Source of the DNA: Firmicutes bacterium CAG:882
GTDB lineage: Bacteria > Bacillota > Clostridia > Lachnospirales > Lachnospiraceae
Assembly: GCA_000435595.1 (NCBI GenBank)
Contig: FR895405.1
Coordinates: forward strand, 1-22,337
Direction: 5' to 3'
DNA: 22,337 nucleotides
Within the stretch, counting starts at the first letter, position 1. Each line of letters begins with the position of its first letter. The notes below the pieces were generated by a model, which saw only the letters and a program-made list of their open reading frames with translations, was not told the origin of the DNA and did not search any database. The position numbers and the translations under genes are program-made. This document shows positions 6,378 to 14,522 of the stretch, one piece after another.

Positions 6378-7448
6378 TTATAATCCCTGAATCTCCTCTA
6401 CCGCCTCATAGAAGTGCTCCATCTCCTCATCGGTTCCGATTGTGATTCTCAGGTATTCGTTCACTCTCGGTGCGGTAAAGTAGCGTACATAGATATTGCG
6501 CTTTTTGAGTTCATCAAAGAGCTCCTCTGCACTTACCTTTGACGGCTTTGCGAATATAAAATTCGTCCTGGAATCCGTAAATGTGAAACCAAGTTCTCTT
6601 AGGCGTTTCTTTGCATTCTCCCTTGTATTTACAATCTTAGCGACAGTATCTTCAAAGTACTGCTTATCCTCAAGCACCGCCGCACCAAGCTCGATTGCAG
6701 CCATATTCATCGTGTATGAATTGTATGAATATTTTACATCGTTGAGTGCCGCTATAAGTTCAGAATTTCCGATTGCATAGCCTATTCTTAAGCCTGCCAT
6801 CGAGCGCGACTTAGAATATGTCCTAACCACAAGAAGGTTGTCGTAATCATTGATGAGAGCAAGTGCACTCTCTCCTCCGAAATCAATGTATGCCTCATCA
6901 ACCATAACTATAACATCCTGATTGGCATCGAGAATCTTTTTCACACTGTCAAGCGGCATGTACACGCCTGTAGGTGCATTCGGATTAGGAAAGATTATGC
7001 CGCCGTTCTCTCTGCAATAATCCTCCGGCACAATGTTAAAATTCTCATCAAGTGCAGGTCGTTCATACGGTATATGATATAAGTCAGCCCATACTTCATA
7101 GAAGGAATAGCTCACATCAGGAAAGAGAATCGGTTTATCCGAATTAAAAAAAGTGAGAAATGACATTGCAATCACATCGTCCGAACCAACCCCGACAAAC
7201 ACCTGATTGTCATCAACTCCGTATTCCCTCGCAAGTGCCGTGACAAGCTTAGATGCAGCAGGGTCAGGGTATAATCTGTACTTGTCCATATCCATTCTCT
7301 GTGCCGCAAGCGTGGCTTTCAGCGACGGCGGATATGGATTCTCGTTAGTGTTAAGCTTTATAAGCTTTCCCTCAACCTTCGGCTGCTCACCCGGCACATA
7401 CGGTACAACCTTGCGGATATTCTCTTTCCATTTTTTATTGTTCTGCAT
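6378..7448 (-). CDS. hisC: Histidinol-phosphate aminotransferase
   Basis: A 356-residue fold-type I PLP aminotransferase of the HisC subgroup. Visible features are KLNTNENPYPPS near the N-terminus (the substrate-phosphate and cofactor region of HisC), FPNPNAPTG, DEAYIDF, and the PLP lysine in TYSKSRSMAGLRIGY (Lys213). The conserved terminal arginine region appears as YLRITIG. HisC converts imidazole acetol phosphate and glutamate to histidinol phosphate in histidine synthesis; such enzymes can also act on aromatic amino-acid precursors. The ATG at 7448 has AGGAGG eight bases upstream; an upstream GTG would overlap that site and is rejected. It lies 23 bases after another aminotransferase and is probably co-transcribed with it. 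No other his genes are in the window, so the physiological substrate is less certain than the family. Confidence 0.9.
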   Translation of the reverse strand: MQNNKKWKENIRKVVPYVPGEQPKVEGKLIKLNTNENPYPPSLKATLAAQRMDMDKYRLYPDPAASKLVTALAREYGVDDNQVFVGVGSDDVIAMSFLTFFNSDKPILFPDVSYSFYEVWADLYHIPYERPALDENFNIVPEDYCRENGGIIFPNPNAPTGVYMPLDSVKKILDANQDVIVMVDEAYIDFGGESALALINDYDNLLVVRTYSKSRSMAGLRIGYAIGNSELIAALNDVKYSYNSYTMNMAAIELGAAVLEDKQYFEDTVAKIVNTRENAKKRLRELGFTFTDSRTNFIFAKPSKVSAEELFDELKKRNIYVRYFTAPRVNEYLRITIGTDEEMEHFYEAVEEIQGL

Positions 7449-7471
7449 AATCTTCACCTCCTGTTTGTTTT

Positions 7472-8662
7472 TTACTTTATTCCAAGTTCACGGGCCACAA
7501 GTTCAAACTTAGGGAGTGCCCTCATTATCGTATCATAAGCTACACAGTACGCTATTCTCACATATCCTGCACATGCAAATGAACTTCCCGGCACGATGAG
7601 AATGTTATGCTTCTTTGCAGTCTCAACAAGCTTAGCTTCATCCTTGTCAGGTGCCTTAACCCACAGATAGAACGCACCCTGAGGTTTGATGCATTCAAAG
7701 CCCAGTGCCGAAAGTCCGTCATAGAGTGCCCTTCTGTTCTTATCGTAAGCAGCAACATTTACTTCCGCATCAAGGCATCTTGCCACGGCGCGCTGCATGA
7801 GCGTAGGCGCATTCACAAATCCAAGTATTCTCGTAGCTACACTTGCTGCCGACTGTAACATCTCAGCATCTGCTACCTCAGCCGGAATGACAAGGTATCC
7901 GATTCTCTCACCCGGAAGTGAGAGCGATTTGCTGAAGGAATAGCCTACAATCGTATTGTCATAGTACTTCGTGAGGAACGGAGCCTTCACGCCATCGTAC
8001 ACAAGCTCACGGTATGGCTCATCGGCGATAAGGTATATCTCTGAGCCGTATTCCTTCTGCTTTTTATCCATAATTGAAGCAATTTTTTTAATTGTAGCTT
8101 CAGAATACACAACTCCTGAAGGATTATTGGGATTATTGACTATGACAGCCTTGGTCTTAGGAGTGATTGCCGCCTCAAACGCTGCCATATCCGGCATAAA
8201 TGTACTCTCGTCAGGTGCAACCTCCACAAGCTTACCGTCATAGTTTGCCACATAGGAGCGGTACTCTCCGAAATAAGGAGCAAATGCTATGACCTCATCA
8301 CCCACATTTAACAGTGCTTTAAAGATTACATTGAGACCGCCTGCCGCACCCACCGTCATAATAATGTTCTCAAACGTAAAATGTGTTCCGAATCTCCTGT
8401 TGAGATTATCCGCAACTGCCGCTCTCACATCCGCATAACCCGGATTGCTTGTATAACCATGCAGAAAAGTACTCTCCTCCTCGTCGACAACCGCCTTAAT
8501 CGCTTCGTTCACCTCGCCCGGAGCCGGCACATTCGGATTGCCGAGACTGAAATCGTACACATTCTCGGCACCATACTGAGCCGCAAGCTTCTTTCCCTCC
8601 TCGAACATGGCTCTTATAACAGAGCTGCCCTTCACAAGACCGACCATTCTCTCTGAAATCAT
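7472..8662 (-). CDS. Pyridoxal-phosphate aminotransferase (aspartate aminotransferase type)
   Basis: A 396-residue class I/II aminotransferase of the AspC/AspB type. Recognisable blocks are YDFSLGNPN, GYTSNPGYADVR, VNNPNNPSG, IADEPYRELVYDG and the PLP-lysine site SFSKSLSLPGERIGY (Lys245), with the C-terminal substrate-carboxylate region GYVRIAYC. It probably transfers amino groups between aspartate or a related amino acid and 2-oxoglutarate in the cytoplasm; the exact substrate cannot be fixed by eye. The ATG follows AGGAGG by seven bases. It is the first gene of a two-gene unit with hisC. A family B palindromic element begins only 32 bases upstream of the start codon, so its transcript may carry that structure in the leader. 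Confidence 0.88.
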   Translation of the reverse strand: MISERMVGLVKGSSVIRAMFEEGKKLAAQYGAENVYDFSLGNPNVPAPGEVNEAIKAVVDEEESTFLHGYTSNPGYADVRAAVADNLNRRFGTHFTFENIIMTVGAAGGLNVIFKALLNVGDEVIAFAPYFGEYRSYVANYDGKLVEVAPDESTFMPDMAAFEAAITPKTKAVIVNNPNNPSGVVYSEATIKKIASIMDKKQKEYGSEIYLIADEPYRELVYDGVKAPFLTKYYDNTIVGYSFSKSLSLPGERIGYLVIPAEVADAEMLQSAASVATRILGFVNAPTLMQRAVARCLDAEVNVAAYDKNRRALYDGLSALGFECIKPQGAFYLWVKAPDKDEAKLVETAKKHNILIVPGSSFACAGYVRIAYCVAYDTIMRALPKFELVARELGIK

Positions 8663-8694
8663 AACGCTTCCTCCTATAAAGTTTTAATCTTAAA

Positions 8695-8929
8695 GTGCAG
8701 AACCGATTATATATATGTATATCAACTCCATTGTTCAAAGCAAGTTGTCCTAATGGTTCTTATATACTTAATATCAACCACCAGCCACCGCTGCAAAGCA
8801 GACCTCCATGTCCGCATTGCAGCTTTTCCGACATCCTTGTCGGAAATGGCAGGTAACTCGGAAGAACCATAAGAACAACTACGCTTCTCCCAAAAGTCGT
8901 GCTATACATATATATAACCGGTTTTGCAC
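8695..8929 (-). repeat. Family B palindromic element, copy 1 (235 bp), candidate structured RNA
   Basis: The long arms (GTGCAGAACCGATTATATAT and onward; the partner ends in ATATAACCGGTTTTGCAC) pair over about 27 bases with two mismatches. The core holds two hairpins, 8790-8823 and 8825-8846. The second has a 9-bp perfect stem and, on the minus strand, reads ACAAGGATGT at its tip. Blocks shared with the other copies are CTTCTCCCAAAAGTCGTG and GCAAGTTGT. The strand given is the one on which the hairpin loops read NGGA. On that strand the element would lie in the leader of the aminotransferase-hisC transcript. Not recognised as a named family. Confidence 0.82.
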
Positions 8930-8985
8930 AATTAACTTTTTAACATGTTGTGACACACTGAATCATGTAACGTATCTGCTTTTAT

Positions 8986-9015
8986 AATATAATGCCGTGG
9001 GCAAATAGCCGCCAA
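8986..9015 (-). promoter_or_regulatory. Possible promoter for the aminotransferase-hisC transcript
   Basis: Within the stretch between family B copies 1 and 2, the minus strand has TTGGCG and TATATT separated by 18 bases. If used, the transcript would carry copy 1 in its leader. The match is weak and the AT-rich sequence also offers a TATAAT on the plus strand (8983-8988) without a partner -35 box. Nothing else was seen between 8930 and 9039. Confidence 0.28.
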
Positions 9016-9039
9016 AACATAGGCGTTACCATCAAAACT

Positions 9040-9268
9040 GCATAATGTTTTATATTTATACATATCGCGACTTTGGGAGAAACTTAGATATTCTTTGAAC
9101 TTCATAAGCAGCTCAGCCGGAGCCAACAAGGATGTTGGCTCAGATGCCACCGACCACGGATGGTCGTTTGGCATCGGCGGCGTATGCATATCAATGATTC
9201 TTTGAAGTTCTTAGAATATCTTAGTTTCGTACAACGAAGCTGATATGTATAAATATAAAACAATATGC
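9040..9268 (+). repeat. Family B palindromic element, copy 2 (229 bp, inverted relative to copies 1 and 3)
   Basis: The arms GCATAATGTTTTATATTTAT and its partner ending ATATAAAACAATATGC pair with one mismatch, and weaker complementarity continues outward to about 9014 and 9294. Hairpins lie at 9121-9140 (8-bp perfect stem, loop AGGA) and 9143-9175 (loop CGGA). The plus strand carries ACAAGGATGT at 9126-9135 and the shared blocks ACTTTGGGAGAAAC and CGTACAACGAAGCTGATATG. It directly follows the ABC exporter gene, on the opposite strand if read in the NGGA orientation. Confidence 0.82.
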
Positions 9269-9307
9269 GTTGGTGATACCGTCGTGCATATTTTGACACG
9301 CTCAATC

Positions 9308-11113
9308 TCACGCCCCGGTAGCTATATTGTACAGCTTATAATACACTCCCTGCTTCTCCATAAGCTCCTTATGCGTTCCGCTCTCAGCGATTCCGTCCTC
9401 CGTGAGCACCAGTATCCTCTCCGCATTTCTTATTGTTGAGAGGCGGTGTGCAATCACAAATGTCGTTCTGTCTGCCGCAAGTGTCTCAAGCGACTCCTGC
9501 ACAACCTTCTCGCTCTCGTTGTCAAGTGCGCTCGTCGCCTCATCGAATATGAGTATCGGCGGATTCTTAAGGAACACTCTCGCAATTGAGAGTCGCTGCT
9601 TCTGACCTCCCGACAGCTTGATTCCCCTCTGCCCGATGTCCGTGTCATAGCCCTCAGGAAGGCTCATGATGAACTCATGGGCATTTGCTTTTTTAGCTGC
9701 CTCATAGACTTCCTCATCGGAAGCACCCGGTCTTCCGTATCTGATATTCTCAATTATAGAGCCTGCAAACAGATATACATCCTGCTGTACTATACCGATA
9801 TTGTTTCTCAGACATTTAAGCTTTAGGTCTCTTACATCCACTCCATCGACACATATACTTCCATCTGTCACATCGTAAAATCGCGGTATCAGGCTGCACA
9901 GCGTCGTCTTTCCCGCTCCTGATGAGCCGACGAGTGCAACGTACTCTCCTGCCTTAACGTCAAGGCTTACATGATTTAACACATACTCGTTCTTGTCGTT
10001 GTATCTGAATGAGACATCCCTGAATGTGACGTCACCCCTGAAATCGTTCTTCCCGACTGCATTTTCCTTATCCTTTATTGCAGGCTCAATCGACATTATC
10101 TCAAGGAACCTCTCGTATCCCGACACACCGTTCTGGAATGTCTCCGTGAAGTTGATAAGCTTTTTGACAGGTTCGGTGAAATTATTTACATACAGCAGAA
10201 ATGTTATCAGCACCGTAACATCGACTATTCCCTTGGTTATGAACACGGCACCCGCAACGATAACGATTATGTTAATGAGAGTCATGAATGCACCGAGCCC
10301 CGAATGGAAGCCTCCCATATACAGATAACTGTTCTTCTTTGTCTTAACAAAATGACTGTTACCCTCACGGAACTTCTCCATCTCGGCTTCCTCGTTGGCA
10401 AAGGACTTGACAACCCTGATTCCCGAAAGATTATCCTCTATTGTCGCATTTATATCTGCAATCTTTGCTCTGTTGCGCTTAAATGCCGCCTTCATTTTTT
10501 TATTGAAATAATAAGCGTAGGCAAACATAAACGGTATAATCGCAAACGCAACCAGTGTAAGCTTTATGTTGATTGAAGCAAGTATCGCAAATGAACCGAT
10601 AAACTTTATTATCGATATTACAATATTCTCCGGTCCATGGTGGAATAGCTCAGCAATCTCAAAAAGGTCATTGGTCACACGGCTCATGAGCTGTCCAACC
10701 TTCTGGTCGTCAAAGAAATTAAAAGACAATCTCTGATAGTGTGCAAATATCTCGTTCCGCATGTCGTATTCCATCTTAGCGCCCATGATATGTCCCTGAT
10801 ATGCTATAAAGAAATTGCAGTACGCCTCAAGAAGCACAAGCCCCACCATGAGAAGCGCAAGCTTTAAAATAATCTTAAGTGCCTCATCCGCCTCATAAAA
10901 GATAACCGTTCCCGTTATATATCGGATAATAAGCGGAATGACGAGCGTCACCGCCGCTCCCATGATTGCAAAAAACATATCTGCGAAAAACAAGCCTTTG
11001 TACGGCTTATAATATGAGAAAAATCTCTGCCATTTTCCCATATTCTTCTTCGCATCATACGACACGTCAAACGGGTCTGTCGGTATTGCGGTAAAACCTT
11101 TATTTTTCTTCAT
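9308..11113 (-). CDS. ABC exporter, fused membrane and ATPase domains (MsbA/MDR type)
   Basis: A 601-residue half-transporter, the normal length for this type. The N-terminal half has about six membrane helices (residues 40-330), and the C-terminal half an ATPase with Walker A GSSGAGKTT (about 396), Q-loop QQDVYLF, signature LSGGQKQR (about 500), Walker B ILIFDEATSALD (about 520) and the H-loop histidine in VIAHRLS (about 556). Such proteins act as dimers and export lipids, drugs or peptides; there is no peptidase domain and no sign of substrate. The start is ATG at 11113 (nine bases after AAGGA); a GTG one codon upstream is nearly as good. The gene begins inside the last codons of the FliB-like gene, so the two are likely translated together. 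No second half-transporter is adjacent, so a homodimer is likely. Confidence 0.92.
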   Translation of the reverse strand: MKKNKGFTAIPTDPFDVSYDAKKNMGKWQRFFSYYKPYKGLFFADMFFAIMGAAVTLVIPLIIRYITGTVIFYEADEALKIILKLALLMVGLVLLEAYCNFFIAYQGHIMGAKMEYDMRNEIFAHYQRLSFNFFDDQKVGQLMSRVTNDLFEIAELFHHGPENIVISIIKFIGSFAILASINIKLTLVAFAIIPFMFAYAYYFNKKMKAAFKRNRAKIADINATIEDNLSGIRVVKSFANEEAEMEKFREGNSHFVKTKKNSYLYMGGFHSGLGAFMTLINIIVIVAGAVFITKGIVDVTVLITFLLYVNNFTEPVKKLINFTETFQNGVSGYERFLEIMSIEPAIKDKENAVGKNDFRGDVTFRDVSFRYNDKNEYVLNHVSLDVKAGEYVALVGSSGAGKTTLCSLIPRFYDVTDGSICVDGVDVRDLKLKCLRNNIGIVQQDVYLFAGSIIENIRYGRPGASDEEVYEAAKKANAHEFIMSLPEGYDTDIGQRGIKLSGGQKQRLSIARVFLKNPPILIFDEATSALDNESEKVVQESLETLAADRTTFVIAHRLSTIRNAERILVLTEDGIAESGTHKELMEKQGVYYKLYNIATGA

Positions 11114-12257
11114 CACTATTTTCCTTCCAATTCATAAGCACAGTCAGAAGTCTTCTGTAACCGAATGCCTTGCTGTTCATGACCATCCGCTCCATGTCGT
11201 CAAGATTTAAGTCTGAATGTTCAATCTCCATTGAATAATTGTGTACAAGCCCGACCTGCTCCTCGAACGTCAAGTCCTTATTCTTATACCACATAGCCAT
11301 ATCCATCTCATGTATTATAAGCACTGCGGCAATTCCGAAGCGGAGCTTGCTCTCAACCTCGTAATCGTACACCGCCCCGCAAAAATAAGTGTATATAAAA
11401 TACGACATAAGCTGCTCATATTCCTGCATACGCTCACCGTAAAAGCTGTCGAACTCCTCACAGAGCTTACCATACTCTTCAGCATCCAGATATACATAGA
11501 GAATTGACTGTACTTCCCTGATAAAATCAGTCCACGTCGGTCTTAATACCTCCAGACGATGAAGGTTCTGCATCATCTCTGCCATATACTCCTGTCTGAG
11601 TTTCATCTTACCGGTGTATCTTCTGTAATTAATCTGCTCCGTGAGTGCTCTCTGTTCCTGCTCGTCAATTCCGAATATCTCATCGTTATCTATAAGTCCC
11701 TGTATGCCATGCACAATATCAAGAAGCTTGGATATTCTGTGCGCAACGCTTCCCTTTCTCTCATGCAGGACATCAAGCAGTATCTCCCTTATATCAAGAA
11801 GCTTGGTATACATAAGGTAATCAAAATCCTCGTACTCCTCTTCCTCTTCATCCGTCTCCGTGTAAAAGCCGACCTTGCCGCGATTCCCAAGCACAATCTT
11901 AGCAGCCTCCGGACATGATACCGACAGGGAAATTTCCCTCACGTTTTCAAACTCCTCATAATGCCTTGGATATCTCTGACAAAGAATACACATCTTATCC
12001 TCACCCGCATCACAATAGACATCGCATAGTCCGTTCTCATTCAACAGTGCACACTTGTGTTCAAACTGCTCGAACATTCCGTTCTCCCAGTCTATCGAAT
12101 TGCGAAGGCGGACTCCTATCTCGCCCTCCATAGTCTCATACTTCTCAAGTGATTCATCGTCTATCGTTATCTGCCATCCCGCCGCACAGCAGTTGTCCTC
12201 ACATTCACCGCCTATGCACTTGAATTTTTTGTAATAATCCGGATATGTGTATTCCAT
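11100..12257 (-). CDS. FliB-like cysteine-rich protein (flagellin lysine-N-methylase family)
   Basis: A 385-residue protein with the N-terminal cysteine pattern of the FliB family: C14, C19, C23-C24 in KCIGGECEDNCC, then C69, C78, C82, C90 and C93 within a block ending CILCQRYPRHY. FliB of Salmonella methylates lysines on flagellin, and its cysteines are thought to bind an iron-sulfur cluster; many clostridial homologues carry this annotation without proof. The central part has a strongly acidic stretch (TDEEEEEYEDFD, about residues 194-205 by eye). No flagellar gene is present in the window, so the substrate is uncertain. A GAGGAG lies twelve bases before the ATG, slightly far. Its last codons overlap the ABC exporter start, which hints at a functional pair. 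A terminator separates it from aspS. Confidence 0.8.
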   Translation of the reverse strand: MEYTYPDYYKKFKCIGGECEDNCCAAGWQITIDDESLEKYETMEGEIGVRLRNSIDWENGMFEQFEHKCALLNENGLCDVYCDAGEDKMCILCQRYPRHYEEFENVREISLSVSCPEAAKIVLGNRGKVGFYTETDEEEEEYEDFDYLMYTKLLDIREILLDVLHERKGSVAHRISKLLDIVHGIQGLIDNDEIFGIDEQEQRALTEQINYRRYTGKMKLRQEYMAEMMQNLHRLEVLRPTWTDFIREVQSILYVYLDAEEYGKLCEEFDSFYGERMQEYEQLMSYFIYTYFCGAVYDYEVESKLRFGIAAVLIIHEMDMAMWYKNKDLTFEEQVGLVHNYSMEIEHSDLNLDDMERMVMNSKAFGYRRLLTVLMNWKENSDEEK

Positions 12258-12283
12258 GTATTTTATATACTCCTCTGTTTCTA

Positions 12284-12316
12284 ATAAAAAGTGGCTGCCT
12301 CACCTTAGACAACCAC
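12284..12316 (-). terminator. Rho-independent terminator of aspS
   Basis: On the minus strand GTGGTTGTCT and AGGCAGCCAC form a 10-bp stem with two G-U pairs and a six-base loop, followed by TTTTTATT. It lies 32 bases after the aspS stop and just before the FliB-like gene. Confidence 0.85.
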
Positions 12317-12348
12317 CTCCTTGGTCAATTATATTCCCATTTTAAAAT

Positions 12349-14100
12349 TTATTCTCTAACCTTTATGTGTACTTCGCGAAGCTGTGTCTCCGTAACCTCA
12401 CCAGGTGCACCGCACATAAGATCCTGAGCATTTCCGTTCATAGGGAATGTGATAATCTCACGAATGTTCTCCTCGTCGCGGAGAAGCATAATCATACGGT
12501 CAACGCCCGGTGCCATACCTGCATGCGGCGGAGCTCCGAACTGGAACGCATTGTAGAGTGCTCCGAACTTGGTCTTTAAATCCTCCTCCGTATAACCCGC
12601 AATCTCAAATGCCTTAACCATAATGTCAAGGTCATGGTTGCGGACAGCTCCGGATGAAAGCTCTATTCCGTTACATACAATATCATACTGATATGCGAGT
12701 ATGTCAAGAGGATTCTTGTTGTTAAGTGCATCAAGCCCACCCTGCGGCATTGAGAATGGATTATGTGTGAACACAATCTTCTTTTCCTCATTGTCGTACT
12801 CGAACATCGGGAAATCATTCACGAAGCAGAATCGGAAAGCATTTTTCTCATATAAATCAAGTCTCTTTCCAAGCTCGTTTCTGAGCTGGCCTGCGTAGAG
12901 ATTAGCTCTCTCCTCCTTATCCGCTATGAAGAAAATCGTATCGCCCGGAACAAGTCCCGCAATACCTGCAAGCTCTGCCTTGTATTCATCAGGAATGAAC
13001 TTGTCGATAGGTCCCTTATAGCTCATATCATCGGCAATCTCAAGATATCCGAGTCCGCCCATGCCGATTGACTGTGCGAAGCTTAAAAGCTTCTCATGGA
13101 AGCCCTTGGACATCTCAGCGTGAACCTTGATTGCTCTAACCGTTCTCTTTAAGAAAGGCTTGAATGTGCACTTCTGAAAAAATTCAGTCACATCCATGAT
13201 TCTGAGAGGATTTCTGAGGTCAGGCTTGTCGCATCCGAACTCAAGCATAGCCTGCTTGTAGCTTATTATAGGGAACGGAGCCTGTGTAACCGAAGCACCC
13301 TCAGGTGCAAACTTGTTAAATGTGGCTGTGAGCACTTCCTCGCCTGCCCTGAATACATCCTCCTGAGTCGCGAAGCTCATCTCGAAGTCGAGCTGGTAGA
13401 ACTCTCCCGGTGAACGGTCGGCTCTCGCATCCTCGTCTCTGAAGCAAGGTGCAATCTGGAAGTACTTGTCAAATCCGGACACCATAAGAAGCTGCTTATA
13501 CTGCTGAGGTGCCTGCGGAAGCGCATAGAACTTTCCCTTATATTTTCTTGAAGGTACAATGTAATCTCTTGCTCCCTCAGGTGACGATGCGCAGAGGATA
13601 GGAGTCTGAATCTCCAAAAAGCCCATCTCCGTCATCTTCTGTCTCAAATAGCTTATAACCTGTGAACGGAAAACTATATTGTCCTTAACCTTCTTATTTC
13701 TCAAATCAAGATAGCGGTACTTAAGACGCACATCCTCTCTGGTCTCCTTGGATGTCATAATCTCAAAAGGAAGCTGAGCCTTAACCTTGCCGAGCATTGT
13801 AACACTATGTGCCTCAAGCTCAATTGTTCCTGTAGGAATCTTAGGATTGTAGGTATCCTCGTCCCTGTGCTCAATCATGCCTTCAATGCTTATACAATCC
13901 TCCTTGGAAAGTCCGTCGAGAAGACTTGTATCTCTCATAACCACCTGAAGTACGCCATACATATCACGTAAATCAACAAATGAAACACCGCCGTGGTCAC
14001 GAATATTTTCAACCCAGCCGGCAACCTTAAGGCTCTTTCCTACATCTCCCTCTGTGATACAGTCAATGGTCTTGTCTCGATAAATGTTGTTGATGTTCAT
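12349..14100 (-). CDS. aspS: Aspartyl-tRNA synthetase
   Basis: A 583-residue class II synthetase of the bacterial AspRS type, recognised by length. It has an N-terminal anticodon-binding OB fold (VAGWVENIRDHGGVSFVDLRD), class II motif 2 in CFRDEDARADR, the bacterial insertion domain in the middle, and motif 3 in GMAPGVDRMIMLL near the C-terminus. It charges tRNA-Asp with aspartate; some bacterial AspRS also charge tRNA-Asn, which is then amidated by GatCAB. The start at 14100 has AGGAGG five bases upstream; an in-frame TTG five codons earlier overlaps that site and is rejected. Expression should be controlled by the T-box leader directly upstream, whose specifier seems to be an Asn codon, so this enzyme may be non-discriminating. 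Transcription ends at the hairpin at 12284-12316. Confidence 0.96.
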   Translation of the reverse strand: MNINNIYRDKTIDCITEGDVGKSLKVAGWVENIRDHGGVSFVDLRDMYGVLQVVMRDTSLLDGLSKEDCISIEGMIEHRDEDTYNPKIPTGTIELEAHSVTMLGKVKAQLPFEIMTSKETREDVRLKYRYLDLRNKKVKDNIVFRSQVISYLRQKMTEMGFLEIQTPILCASSPEGARDYIVPSRKYKGKFYALPQAPQQYKQLLMVSGFDKYFQIAPCFRDEDARADRSPGEFYQLDFEMSFATQEDVFRAGEEVLTATFNKFAPEGASVTQAPFPIISYKQAMLEFGCDKPDLRNPLRIMDVTEFFQKCTFKPFLKRTVRAIKVHAEMSKGFHEKLLSFAQSIGMGGLGYLEIADDMSYKGPIDKFIPDEYKAELAGIAGLVPGDTIFFIADKEERANLYAGQLRNELGKRLDLYEKNAFRFCFVNDFPMFEYDNEEKKIVFTHNPFSMPQGGLDALNNKNPLDILAYQYDIVCNGIELSSGAVRNHDLDIMVKAFEIAGYTEEDLKTKFGALYNAFQFGAPPHAGMAPGVDRMIMLLRDEENIREIITFPMNGNAQDLMCGAPGEVTETQLREVHIKVRE

Positions 14101-14119
14101 GTCAACCTCCTGCAATTTT

Positions 14120-14455
14120 ATAAATAAAAAAAGTCCTGAACTAAACCTAGTTCAGGACGAACATAACTGTCCGCGGTACCACCTGATTTACTGATAAGCA
14201 GTCTCTTTGCGGTTCTAACAAACCCTTCCGGTTATCGCCCGGCTTACGTCGCCCTTACTTGGATAAAGTACTCATCGACTGAGCAGACATTCATATCCGC
14301 CTCTCATCCGTTATACACAAATATATGTTTCCTGCCTTCATCCGTTCTGTTTGCAGCTCCTGAGTGTTATTCCCGTGTGTTCTTCTGCCGGGCTTCCACC
14401 ATCCCCGGTTCTCTGTAAGTGACCACTCACGGTACTTCTCTCTATCAACGCCTTA
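14120..14455 (-). promoter_or_regulatory. T-box riboswitch leader of aspS
   Basis: A full T-box leader. The T-box sequence AGGTGGTACCGCG lies on the minus strand at 14172-14184, followed by the terminator stem. Upstream, Stem I shows the AGAGAAGTA segment, the distal motif GGATGGTGGAAGCC, a GGAG kink-turn-like element and a specifier loop. I pair CCGUG with CACGG above the specifier loop and GAG with CUC below it. This places GAAUAAC in the loop, so the specifier is most likely AAC (Asn) at 14366-14368. Uncharged tRNA matching the specifier would favour antitermination and aspS expression. The T-box is certain; the codon assignment is by eye. Confidence 0.95.
14126..14158 (-). terminator. T-box terminator hairpin
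   Basis: On the minus strand GTCCTGAACTA and TAGTTCAGGAC form a perfect 11-bp stem with a four-base loop, followed by seven T. It is the default-off terminator of the aspS leader. Pairing of its 5' arm with the T-box region forms the antiterminator. Confidence 0.93.
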
Positions 14456-14461
14456 AAATGG

Positions 14462-14490
14462 ATTATAATGGGTGTTTTTTTATTTGTCAA
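14462..14490 (-). promoter_or_regulatory. Consensus sigma-A promoter of the aspS T-box leader
   Basis: On the minus strand TTGACA (14490-14485) and TATAAT (14467-14462) are separated by exactly 17 bases, both perfect consensus boxes. Transcription should begin at about 14455, just before Stem I. It sits 33 bases after the nudC stop. Confidence 0.92.
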
Positions 14491-14522
14491 CAGTTTATTA
14501 CACTAAAGCACGAAAAATTTTA

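Noticed and set aside
8695..9268. Insertion sequence or transposon remnant with transposase
   Set aside because: No transposase-like coding sequence lies within or next to the repeats, and arms differ between copies, unlike terminal repeats of one element. A non-autonomous element is not excluded.
8932..9311. Two minus-strand frames of 69-85 codons inside family B copy 2
   Set aside because: They run through a palindrome, lack ribosome binding sites, and would change sequence with the covarying stems.
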